From an uncultured Oscillospiraceae bacterium (GTDB taxonomy: Bacteria; Bacillota; Clostridia; Oscillospirales; Oscillospiraceae), in assembly GCA_910588635.1 (NCBI GenBank), contig CAJUPW010000049.1, forward strand, positions 1 through 7,302: a DNA stretch of 7,302 nt. The letters are read 5' to 3'. The notes under the pieces were generated by a model. It worked only from the letters and a program-made list of their open reading frames with translations. It was not told the DNA's origin and made no database searches. Shown piece after piece: positions 1-5,437 of the stretch; within the stretch, counting starts at the first letter, position 1, and each line of letters starts with the position of its first letter. Position numbers and translations under genes: made by a program.

Positions 1-47
1 GAATTGATTATTCATGAACACTTTTGAACAGTCAAAGGGTGGAACAC

Positions 48-100
48 AAAAAACAAAACCCGCAGAAAGCCTTGTGTTTCAAGTACTTTCGGCGGGTTTT
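48..100 (-). terminator. Intrinsic terminator behind tRNA-Gln
   Basis: Read on the minus strand, an A-rich/CCCGC arm (92-100) pairs with GCGGGTTTT (55-63). Inner pairings GAAAG/CTTTC and CTTG/CAAG make one long interrupted hairpin. It is followed by a T-rich run (complement of 48-58). It begins 4 nt after the tRNA CCA end, so it is the expected terminator of the tRNA transcript. It would also stop any read-through from galM, which has no clear terminator of its own. Positions 1-47 show nothing I can assign. Confidence 0.8.
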
Positions 101-104
101 GATA

Positions 105-178
105 TGGCAGCGGGAGAAGGATTCGAACCCTCACAAACAGAGTCAGAGTCTGTCGTGCTACCCTTACACAATCCCGCT
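105..178 (-). tRNA. trnQ: tRNA-Gln (anticodon CTG)
   Basis: The reverse complement folds into a full 74-nt cloverleaf. The acceptor stem is AGCGGGA/TCCCGCT with discriminator G and an encoded CCA. The D-stem is GTG/CAC around a loop containing GGG. The anticodon stem is ACAGA/TCTGT with the 7-nt loop CTCTGAC, whose positions 34-36 read CTG. The T-arm is GAGGG/CCTTC around TTCGAAT. The anticodon CUG decodes CAG, so this is glutamine. In most Bacillota, tRNA-Gln is charged through Glu-tRNA and amidated by GatCAB; that is family knowledge, not seen here. It has its own consensus promoter and terminator and appears to be a single-gene transcription unit. Confidence 0.95.
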
Positions 179-208
179 ATCAGCCTCGCTCTCACGAGGA
201 CGATAGCT

Positions 209-236
209 ATTATAACAAAAGCTCAGAAATTGTCAA
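209..236 (-). promoter_or_regulatory. Sigma-A promoter of tRNA-Gln
   Basis: On the minus strand there is a perfect -35 TTGACA (231-236) and a perfect -10 TATAAT (209-214) separated by 16 bp. Transcription should start near 202-203, giving a leader of about 24 nt that RNase P would remove. Such a strong promoter is typical of stable RNA genes. Confidence 0.88.
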
Positions 237-269
237 GGGGTTTTTCAAACTTTTTTTGCCGAACCGAAA

Positions 270-1319
270 TTACGCTTTCTTCAGTGAAAAACGGAATCTG
301 GTCAGCTGGTCGTATCTCTCCCCCGCACGCAGCGTGGCGGAGGGAAAAGCGGGCTGATTGGGGGTGTCGGGGAAGTGCTGGGTCTCCAGGCAGAAACCGT
401 GCCGGAAGCCGTAGACGGCCCCGTTTTTGCCTCTCCGGCCCTCTTCCACATAGTTGGCGGTGTAGAGCTGGACGCCGGGACAGGTGGTCTCCGCCTCCAT
501 GGCGACGCCAGTGGCCCGGCTGCGGGCCCTGGCCGCCGGGCGCAGCGTGCCAGGCCGGCCGTCCACCACAAAGTTGTGGTCGTAGCCGCGGCCCCAGATC
601 AGCTGCTGGAAGGGCTCGTCAATGCGCTTGCCGATGGGCCCGGAGGTCCTCAGATCCATGGGGGTGCCCTCCACCGGCTCAACCCGCCCCAGGGGAATGC
701 TGGTATCGTCGGTGGGGGTGTAGGCCGAGGCGAAGAGCTTCAGCTCCTGGTCCAGGACCGGGCCGCTTCCCTGTCCCGCCAGATTGAAGTAGCTGTGGTT
801 GGTGAGGTTACAGGGGGTATCCCGGTCGCTTACCGCCTCGTAGCGGATAGACAGGGCGTCCCCCTCCAGAGCGTAGGTCACTTTGGCCTGGAGGTGTCCG
901 GGGTAGCCCTCCTCCCCGTCAGGGCTGTCCAGCGTGAGGATGGCCCGCTCCCGGTCCGCCTCCTCCACCGTCCAGACCTGGTGGGACCAGCCCACTGTCC
1001 CGCCGTGGAGATGATTGGGGCCGTCGTTCCGGGCCAGAACGTATTCCTGGCCATTGAGGGTAAACTTTCCTCCGGCGATGCGGTTTGCATAGCGCCCCAC
1101 CACCGCGCCGAAGAAGCCCCCCTCCGTCTCATACTGCTCCAGGCTGTCGTAGCCCAGCACCACGTCCACCGTCCCCTCTCTCCCGGGGACAAGGAGGGTG
1201 CGCAGCGTGGCGCCGAAGGTGAGGATGCCGCAGGAGAGCACGCCGTTGTCCAGCGTCAGCTCCCGCACCTCCTCCCCGTTCTTTGTCACGCCGAAGGGTC
1301 TTCCAAATACCTCGCTCAT
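270..1319 (-). CDS. galM: Aldose 1-epimerase (galactose mutarotase)
   Basis: A 349-residue cytoplasmic enzyme that interconverts the alpha and beta anomers of galactose, glucose and related aldoses, feeding the Leloir pathway. The family signature residues are present at the right spacing: N79-R80, the NHLHGG motif (H105), NLTNHSYFNL with catalytic acid H175, GYDHNF with D247, and FCLETQHFPDTPNQP with catalytic base E312. These correspond to the Arg, two His, Asp and Glu of characterised GalM. The length is normal for the family (about 340-350). I chose the ATG at 1319 because TAAGGAGG lies 6 nt upstream. The reading frame stays open further upstream, but that extension runs through the promoter. 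No galK, galT or transporter is adjacent, so it looks monocistronic. Exact sugar preference cannot be read from sequence. Confidence 0.95.
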   Translation of the reverse strand: MSEVFGRPFGVTKNGEEVRELTLDNGVLSCGILTFGATLRTLLVPGREGTVDVVLGYDSLEQYETEGGFFGAVVGRYANRIAGGKFTLNGQEYVLARNDGPNHLHGGTVGWSHQVWTVEEADRERAILTLDSPDGEEGYPGHLQAKVTYALEGDALSIRYEAVSDRDTPCNLTNHSYFNLAGQGSGPVLDQELKLFASAYTPTDDTSIPLGRVEPVEGTPMDLRTSGPIGKRIDEPFQQLIWGRGYDHNFVVDGRPGTLRPAARARSRATGVAMEAETTCPGVQLYTANYVEEGRRGKNGAVYGFRHGFCLETQHFPDTPNQPAFPSATLRAGERYDQLTRFRFSLKKA

Positions 1320-1350
1320 GGGACGCCTCCTTATCAAAATTACTGCGCTC

Positions 1351-1379
1351 AGTATAACATAATCTCCCGGAAAAGGCAA
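1351..1379 (-). promoter_or_regulatory. Sigma-A promoter of galM
   Basis: Minus strand: -35 TTGCCT (1374-1379), 17-bp spacer, -10 TATACT (1351-1356). The start would fall near 1344, about 25 nt before the galM ATG, leaving room only for the AAGGAGG ribosome binding site. No operator or cre-like site was recognised. Confidence 0.7.
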
Positions 1380-1394
1380 TTCCTCCAAAGGGCA

Positions 1395-1422
1395 GGAAAA
1401 GGCCCGCCCTGACCGGGCGGGC
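1395..1422 (-). terminator. Terminator hairpin after secreted-protein gene
   Basis: A perfect 8-bp GC stem, GCCCGCCC (1415-1422 on the minus strand) with GGGCGGGC (1402-1409), and a 5-nt loop. It is followed on the minus strand by a short run, CTTTTCC. The T tract is weak but the stem is very stable. It lies about 70 nt past the stop of the secreted-protein gene and just before the galM promoter, so it insulates the two units. Confidence 0.65.
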
Positions 1423-1489
1423 TTCAGCCTGTTTTCTGTATTTTCTATACGGAGCTGGAAATTGATCTTGTCCTGTTACTGGTGACCTT

Positions 1490-2215
1490 CTATTTCGTCG
1501 TGCACTCCAAAAATAAGTATCCTGGAGGGGCAATATAGCCCGGTGGAGGTGTTACCAATGCTAATCCATGAGCTGTATATGTCGTTTTACTTTCCAAATC
1601 ATCAAAAGTACCCGCTATGGAACAAAAAATCGAGTCTTTTTCTGATTCTGAATTAAAGTCAACATATATACCATCTTCATTGTAAAGGGTTACTGCGATT
1701 CCTAATTTAGGGCAAGGGATTGTGCTTGCAATAAAGCCTGTATAACTAATAGAATTTGTCCCTGGAGCTAAATTCAATGTAAAGTTCGCCAACTCTAAGT
1801 CGGAACCACGACTTTGTGCCTCGACTTCTTCTTTAGGAAGAAAAGTTATAGTAGTAGAAGCAGATACAATCTCTAAGTCGGAACCACTATTTTGTGTTGC
1901 GGCTTCTTCTTTAGGAAGGAAAGTTATGGTAGTAGAAGCAGATACTTGATCGGGAGTAGAAGTTGCGTGTGTGGGAGACGCAGTATCGTTATTTAACAGT
2001 GTAGAATTATAAACTTGTTTCACCTCTGGAGGTAAAGCGGAAAATCCTTCTGGATCGAAATAACGATAGAGGTCCCCCCATGTAGAATCATCGGAAGGAA
2101 TAAATCCCTGATTTGTTGTTGGTGTATCAGAAGCAATAGCGGAAACAGAGGAAAAAGCCATTATGTTTGCAGCGACTAAAGTTAAGCAAAGTATTTTAAA
2201 TATAATTTTCTTCAT
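1490..2215 (-). CDS. Secreted protein of unknown function with 26-residue tandem repeat
   Basis: I do not recognise this 241-residue protein. Residues 1-28 form a Sec signal peptide: KK at 2-3, a hydrophobic core at about 5-21, and VSA/AIA cleavage candidates after A26 or A28. Residues 30-90 are polar and Ser/Thr/Asn-rich. Residues 91-116 and 117-142 are a near-identical tandem pair beginning VSASTTITFLPKEE. Residues 143-241 look beta-rich, with three cysteines (C167, C198, C237) and a PPGYIAPPGY turn near the end. There is no LPXTG, lipobox or C-terminal membrane anchor, so release or non-covalent surface association is likely. The ATG at 2215 has GGAGG 8 nt upstream; an in-frame TTG at 2230 would start inside that site. 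The gene is much more AT-rich than its neighbours, which suggests transfer or a fast-evolving surface product. It has its own consensus promoter and terminator. Confidence 0.75.
   Translation of the reverse strand: MKKIIFKILCLTLVAANIMAFSSVSAIASDTPTTNQGFIPSDDSTWGDLYRYFDPEGFSALPPEVKQVYNSTLLNNDTASPTHATSTPDQVSASTTITFLPKEEAATQNSGSDLEIVSASTTITFLPKEEVEAQSRGSDLELANFTLNLAPGTNSISYTGFIASTIPCPKLGIAVTLYNEDGIYVDFNSESEKDSIFCSIAGTFDDLESKTTYTAHGLALVTPPPGYIAPPGYLFLECTTK
1790..1945 (-). repeat. 78-bp direct tandem repeat inside the secreted-protein gene
   Basis: Two head-to-tail 78-bp units (1868-1945, first in the protein, and 1790-1867) match at 68 of 78 positions by my count. They encode 26 residues each. 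The first 14 residues are identical; differences cluster in the middle (AATQNS versus VEAQSR) and at the last residue. The exact in-frame unit length and high identity point to a recent duplication by slippage or unequal exchange. Confidence 0.9.
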
Positions 2216-2245
2216 TTTTCCTGCCTCCAATCATCATTTTTGCTT

Positions 2246-2274
2246 ATTATAATCAAATACAAATAATTTGTCAA
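2246..2274 (-). promoter_or_regulatory. Perfect consensus promoter of the secreted-protein gene
   Basis: Minus strand: TTGACA (2269-2274), exactly 17 bp, TATAAT (2246-2251). Transcription should start near 2239, about 24 nt before the ATG. A promoter this close to consensus is usually strong unless repressed. Confidence 0.88.
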
Positions 2275-2291
2275 CACTTTTTAAAGTGTTG
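2260..2291. promoter_or_regulatory. Operator-like palindromes on the secreted-protein promoter
   Basis: Two dyads sit side by side. One is 2272-2291, with 9-bp perfect arms CAACACTTT/AAAGTGTTG around TT; it overlaps the last 3 bp of the -35 box. The other is 2260-2270, CAAAT-A-ATTTG, and lies in the spacer reaching the other edge of the -35 box. Their position would let a dimeric regulator block or recruit RNA polymerase. There is no T tract after the large dyad that would make it a terminator. The regulator is unknown and is not encoded next to it. Confidence 0.5.
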
Positions 2292-2303
2292 TGGTTAAAG
2301 ATG

Positions 2304-2333
2304 AAAAAATCCCGCCCCGGTGGGGCGGGATTT
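2304..2333 (-). terminator. Intrinsic terminator of the EF-G-like gene
   Basis: Minus strand: a 12-bp stem AAATCCCGCCCC/GGGGCGGGATTT (2322-2333 with 2307-2318) and a 3-nt loop, running directly into TTTTTT. It starts 7 nt after the TAA stop of the EF-G-like gene. This is a textbook terminator. Confidence 0.92.
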
Positions 2334-2340
2334 ATCATGC

Positions 2341-4413
2341 TTACTCCTCCTGCATGGCCTTGGCGGCGGCAATGGCCTTCTCCTGGGCGGCGGGGGGGCA
2401 GTCCTCATAGCGGACAAAATGGAACACATAGGACCCACGGCTCTGGGTCATGGCCCGCAGGTCAATGGCGTAGGAGGTCATCTCGGCCATGGGCACCTCG
2501 GCCTCGATCACCTGATCGCCGTCGCCGGTGGGGTTCATGCCCATAACGCGGCCCCGGCGCTTGTTCAGATCGCCGATGACATCGCCCATGTAGCTGTCGG
2601 GCACCGTCACCTTCAGCTCGCCCACAGGCTCCAGCAGCACGGGGTTGGCCTCGGGCATGGCGGCCTTATAGGCCAGCTGGGCGGCGGTCTTGAAGGCGAT
2701 TTCAGAGGAATCCACGGGGTGGTAGCTTCCGTCATAGAGCACGGCCTTCAGGTTGACCACGGGGTAGCCGGCCAGGGGGCCATGGACACAGGCCTCGCGC
2801 AGGCCCTTCTCAACGGCGGGGAAGAAATTCTTGGGCACGGACCCGCCAAAGACCTCCTCGGCAAACTCCATCGCCTCCACCTCGGGGTTGGGCTCAAAGC
2901 GAATCCACACGTCGCCGAACTGACCGGAGCCGCCGGTCTGCTTCTTATGCCGCCCCTGCTTCTGGACGGTCTTGCGAATCTTCTCCCGGTAGGGCACCCG
3001 GGTCTCGCTCAGCTCCGCCTCCACGTTGAAGCGGCTCTTCAGCTTGGCCACCAGCACGTCCACCTGGATGTCGCCGGAGCCGGTGAGCACCATCTGGTGG
3101 GTCTCGCCGTTGTTCACCAGGGTAAAGGAGGGGTCCTCCTCGTTGAGGCGGTTCAGGCCCTGGGCCACCTTGTCCTCCTGGCCCCGGGTCTTGGGGGCGA
3201 TGGCCACGGAGTAGCAAGGCTCGGCAAAGGGAATCTGCTTCAGGGCCACCACCTTGCGGCTGTCGCACAGGGTGTCGCCGGTCTTGACCTTGTCCATCTT
3301 GCCGATGGCGCCGATGTCGCCGCAGCTCAGGTCCTTGACCTCCTCGGCCCGCTTGCCCTTCATCACGTACAGCCGGCCCAGCTTCTCGGTGGCGCCGGTG
3401 CGGGAGTTGACCAGGCTCAGGTCGGAGGTGATGTGGCCCGACATGACCTTGATGAAGGAGTATTTGCCGTACTGGTCGGAGACCGTCTTGAACACGAAGG
3501 CGGTGGGCACGCCGCCGGGGGAGACCACAAACTCCTCGGTCTCGCCGTCCTGACGGGTGGCCTTGTGGTAGTTGCCCTCCATGGGGGTGGGCAGCAGCTC
3601 TGTGATATAGTCCATCAGCATCAGGGAGCCCATGCAGTTGACGGCGGAGCCGCACAGCACGGGGAACAGGGACAGATCACGCACGCCCTGGCGCAAGCCC
3701 TGGATCATCTCGGGATAAGTAAAGTCCTCGCCGTCGAAGAACTTGTTCATGAATTCCTCGCTGGTCTCGGCAACGGACTCCTTCAGAGAGTCGTAGAACT
3801 CGTCGATCACGCCGGCCTTGCTGTCGGGCAGCTGAATCTCCACCCGCTGGAGCTTCTGCATCTCATAGGCCCGCTTGTTGAGCACGTCGATGATGCCGGT
3901 GACCTTCTTGTTGTCGTCCCAGATGGGCACCACCAGGGGAGCGATCTTGTTGCCGTACTTGGAGCGAAGGGCCTCGAAGGTGGCGTTGTAGTCGGAGTTG
4001 TCCTCGTCGGTCTTGGAGATGTAGATAAAGCGGGGCATATTCCGCTCCTCGCAGTATTTCCAGGCCTTCTCCAGTCCCACAGAGATACCATCCTTGGCGG
4101 AGCAGACAATAATAGCGGCGTCGGCGGCCCGGAGGGCCTCCATCACCTCGCCGGCGAAGTCGAAGCCGCCCGGGGTGTCCAGAATATTGATCTTGCAGCC
4201 CTTGAACTCCACGGGGGCCACGGCCAGGGAAATGGAAATCTGGCGCTTGGTCTCCTCGGGGTCGTAGTCGCACACGGTGTTGCCGTCCACGGCCTTGCCC
4301 ATACGGTCGATGGCCTTGGTCATGTACAGCAGGCTCTCGGCCAGGGCGGTCTTGCCGCTGCCGCCGTGTCCGATCAGGGCCACGTTGCGGATGTTTTGTA
4401 CAGAATAGCTCAT
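2341..4413 (-). CDS. fusA: EF-G-like translation GTPase (EF-G2 type paralogue)
   Basis: A 690-residue protein with the full EF-G domain order. The G domain (about 8-275) has P-loop GHGGSGKT (15-22), DTPGGFDF (79-86), SKTD (133-136) and GSA (255-257). Domain II is about 300-385, III about 395-470, IV about 475-595 with DGSYHPVDSSEIAFK (561-575), and V about 596-675. The G-motifs differ from canonical EF-G (GHVDAGKT, RGITI, DTPGHVDF, NKMD): here RQISI replaces RGITI, and Gly83 replaces the catalytic His after DTPG. This matches the EF-G2/EF-G-like subfamily, which retains GTP binding but whose cellular role is poorly settled; the main fusA is normally in the str operon elsewhere. I chose the ATG at 4413, with AAGGAG 11 nt upstream; an in-frame GTG at 4425 would overlap that site. 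It is monocistronic, with its own promoter and terminator. It lacks the GHVDAGKT N-terminus of TetM-type ribosomal protection proteins. Confidence 0.92.
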   Translation of the reverse strand: MSYSVQNIRNVALIGHGGSGKTALAESLLYMTKAIDRMGKAVDGNTVCDYDPEETKRQISISLAVAPVEFKGCKINILDTPGGFDFAGEVMEALRAADAAIIVCSAKDGISVGLEKAWKYCEERNMPRFIYISKTDEDNSDYNATFEALRSKYGNKIAPLVVPIWDDNKKVTGIIDVLNKRAYEMQKLQRVEIQLPDSKAGVIDEFYDSLKESVAETSEEFMNKFFDGEDFTYPEMIQGLRQGVRDLSLFPVLCGSAVNCMGSLMLMDYITELLPTPMEGNYHKATRQDGETEEFVVSPGGVPTAFVFKTVSDQYGKYSFIKVMSGHITSDLSLVNSRTGATEKLGRLYVMKGKRAEEVKDLSCGDIGAIGKMDKVKTGDTLCDSRKVVALKQIPFAEPCYSVAIAPKTRGQEDKVAQGLNRLNEEDPSFTLVNNGETHQMVLTGSGDIQVDVLVAKLKSRFNVEAELSETRVPYREKIRKTVQKQGRHKKQTGGSGQFGDVWIRFEPNPEVEAMEFAEEVFGGSVPKNFFPAVEKGLREACVHGPLAGYPVVNLKAVLYDGSYHPVDSSEIAFKTAAQLAYKAAMPEANPVLLEPVGELKVTVPDSYMGDVIGDLNKRRGRVMGMNPTGDGDQVIEAEVPMAEMTSYAIDLRAMTQSRGSYVFHFVRYEDCPPAAQEKAIAAAKAMQEE

Positions 4414-4442
4414 AGTTGCTTCCACTCCTTATCGTTTGGTAT

Positions 4443-4471
4443 CGCCCCGGACAAGCTCCGGTTATCGGGCG
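4443..4471 (-). promoter_or_regulatory. Leader hairpin of the EF-G-like mRNA
   Basis: In the roughly 70-nt untranslated leader, CCGGA (4457-4461) pairs with TCCGG (4447-4451) around a 5-nt loop. An outer CGCC/GGCG stem (4468-4471 with 4443-4446) is separated by a 6-nt one-sided bulge. It ends about 12 nt upstream of the ribosome binding site. It matches no riboswitch class I know and could be ordinary leader structure. Confidence 0.4.
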
Positions 4472-4487
4472 TTACACGCTGTTTGTC

Positions 4488-4516
4488 ATTATACACTAAA
4501 TTCTCTTCTGTGACAA
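4488..4516 (-). promoter_or_regulatory. Sigma-A promoter of the EF-G-like gene
   Basis: Minus strand: -35 TTGTCA (4511-4516), 17-bp spacer, -10 TATAAT (4488-4493). The predicted start near 4481 leaves a leader of about 67 nt before the ATG at 4413. Confidence 0.85.
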
Positions 4517-4550
4517 CTGTTTTTTTGAGGTATTTTGGCTTCCATCAAAA

Positions 4551-4635
4551 AGTAGGGGCCGCCCCCCTGGGCGGCCCGCAAAATATCGGTATGGTCTGTG
4601 GAAAGAACGGGCCGCCGAGGGCGGCGGCCCCTACT
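4551..4635. repeat. 85-bp inverted-repeat element (GTAGGGGCC...GGCCCCTAC)
   Basis: Thirteen-base perfect terminal inverted repeats begin AGTAGGGGCC (4551-4563) and end GGCCCCTACT (4623-4635). Two GC hairpins lie inside: 4556-4577 (9-bp stem, 4-nt loop) and 4609-4630 (8-bp stem, 6-nt loop). The ends can pair with each other or locally. From memory, short GTAGGGGC-bounded hairpin elements recur between genes in GC-rich Clostridia, so this is probably one copy of a dispersed non-coding family; only one copy is visible here. It has no reading frame. On the minus strand, hairpin 4556-4577 is followed by CTAC and TTTTT (4547-4551), so it can also act as the terminator for the anti-sigma operon. Its right end overlaps the anti-sigma stop codon. 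Confidence 0.75.
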
Positions 4636-5437
4636 CCGCTGCGTCCAGAATAATAATCAGACAGTGGTCGTTGTCCTCCGGGCCGGACTCCAAAGACACA
4701 CTGATCCCCTGCTCAAGGGCCAGCTGTTCCAACTGCTCCATCAGCTCTGCCGAGACAGTCAGGCCGTCCGGTGAGACGGGAGTCTCCGGGGGAATCAGCT
4801 CCCAGCCCCCCTCGGGCATACGCTCAAGGGTCAGGACGGCCTCCGCATAGGCCATATCCGGGACAACTTTCCGCTCGCCGCCCCCCAGGCCGTCCGCCGT
4901 GGAATTAGGCGCCATCCCCACCGTCCCTGCGGACGCATCCGCCTCCGGAGCGGCGTAGGCGGCGATCTGGGGGGCGGCGGCCAGCTCCGGGTCCGCTGGG
5001 GAGGCGTTCACCTGGGGGTTCTCCTCACTCTCCACTTGGGCATCCTGACTGAAGCTGCGGACTTCCATATCCATTTTTACTGTCTCGCCCAAACTCCGGG
5101 GCCGGGATGCGCCGTACAGCCCTACCACCAGCGCCAGGCAGGCGGCCAGCCCGGCCAGGGCCCGGACCTGGGGGCGCTTGAACAGAGGGATCACCTTTTT
5201 CGGCTCCTCCGCTCTGATGCGGTCCATCACGCCCCGGGCGAAGCCCTCGGGGGCGGTGCCAGCCTCTTCCAGCTCAGGGAAAGCCTCTTGGAGCGCAGAC
5301 AGCTGCGCTCCCACTGCCCGGCAGTCCGGGCAGGCGGCCAGATGTCCCTCCAGCTCCCGCTCCTCGGCCTCGGTCAAAGCTCCGTCCAGGCGGGCGGAGA
5401 GCAGCTCCAGATATCTGTCACAGGCCACGGGCTTCAC
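4631..5437 (-). CDS. Membrane-anchored zinc-finger anti-sigma factor
   Basis: A 268-residue partner of the ECF sigma factor just upstream. Residues 1-45 form a zf-HC2/ZAS-type anti-sigma domain with C6 and the H32-x3-C36-x2-C39 zinc motif. Residues 46-90 link to one transmembrane helix (about 91-110, followed by SRPR). The remaining 158 residues should lie outside the membrane; they are Ala/Pro/Ser-rich at 140-190, with a small folded-looking C-terminus (about 191-268). By family, it holds the sigma factor at the membrane until an envelope signal releases it; the signal is unknown. The start is GTG at 5437, overlapping the sigma TGA stop as GTGA, with a G-rich ribosome binding site inside the sigma gene; this indicates translational coupling at a set ratio. 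The TAG stop (4631-4633) lies in the end of an inverted-repeat element, so the last residues may have been reshaped by its insertion. Confidence 0.88.
   Translation of the reverse strand: MKPVACDRYLELLSARLDGALTEAEERELEGHLAACPDCRAVGAQLSALQEAFPELEEAGTAPEGFARGVMDRIRAEEPKKVIPLFKRPQVRALAGLAACLALVVGLYGASRPRSLGETVKMDMEVRSFSQDAQVESEENPQVNASPADPELAAAPQIAAYAAPEADASAGTVGMAPNSTADGLGGGERKVVPDMAYAEAVLTLERMPEGGWELIPPETPVSPDGLTVSAELMEQLEQLALEQGISVSLESGPEDNDHCLIIILDAAE

Noticed and set aside
14..787. 257-codon open frame on plus covering the tRNA region and the galM 3' end
   Set aside because: It crosses a tRNA gene, its promoter and its terminator, and the translation is Arg/Pro-rich noise.
375..1412. 345-codon open frame on plus, opposite galM
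   Set aside because: It is a shadow of galM codon bias. It runs through the galM promoter and the terminator hairpin and has no family features.
1129..1533. 134-codon minus-strand frame between galM and the secreted-protein gene
   Set aside because: It overlaps the ends of both genes, the galM promoter and the terminator hairpin in a different frame, with no ribosome binding site. It is a by-chance frame.
1790..1945. CRISPR-like array
   Set aside because: There are only two directly adjoining 78-bp units without spacers, and they are in frame within a coding gene.
2272..2291. Second terminator for the EF-G-like gene
   Set aside because: The dyad is AT-rich with a 2-bp centre and has no T tract. 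A textbook terminator already lies just before it, and it overlaps the next promoter's -35 box.
2341..4413. Tetracycline ribosomal protection protein (TetM-type) as identity of the translation GTPase
   Set aside because: The N-terminus lacks the GHVDAGKT and RGITI motifs kept in TetM proteins, and the domain IV and V motifs fit EF-G/EF-G2 better.
2320..4653. 777-codon open frame on plus, opposite the EF-G-like gene
   Set aside because: The minus frame has all EF-G domains, a promoter, a ribosome binding site and a terminator. The plus frame is a low-complexity Gly/His/Leu-rich shadow produced by GC-rich codon bias and has no ribosome binding site or known domains.
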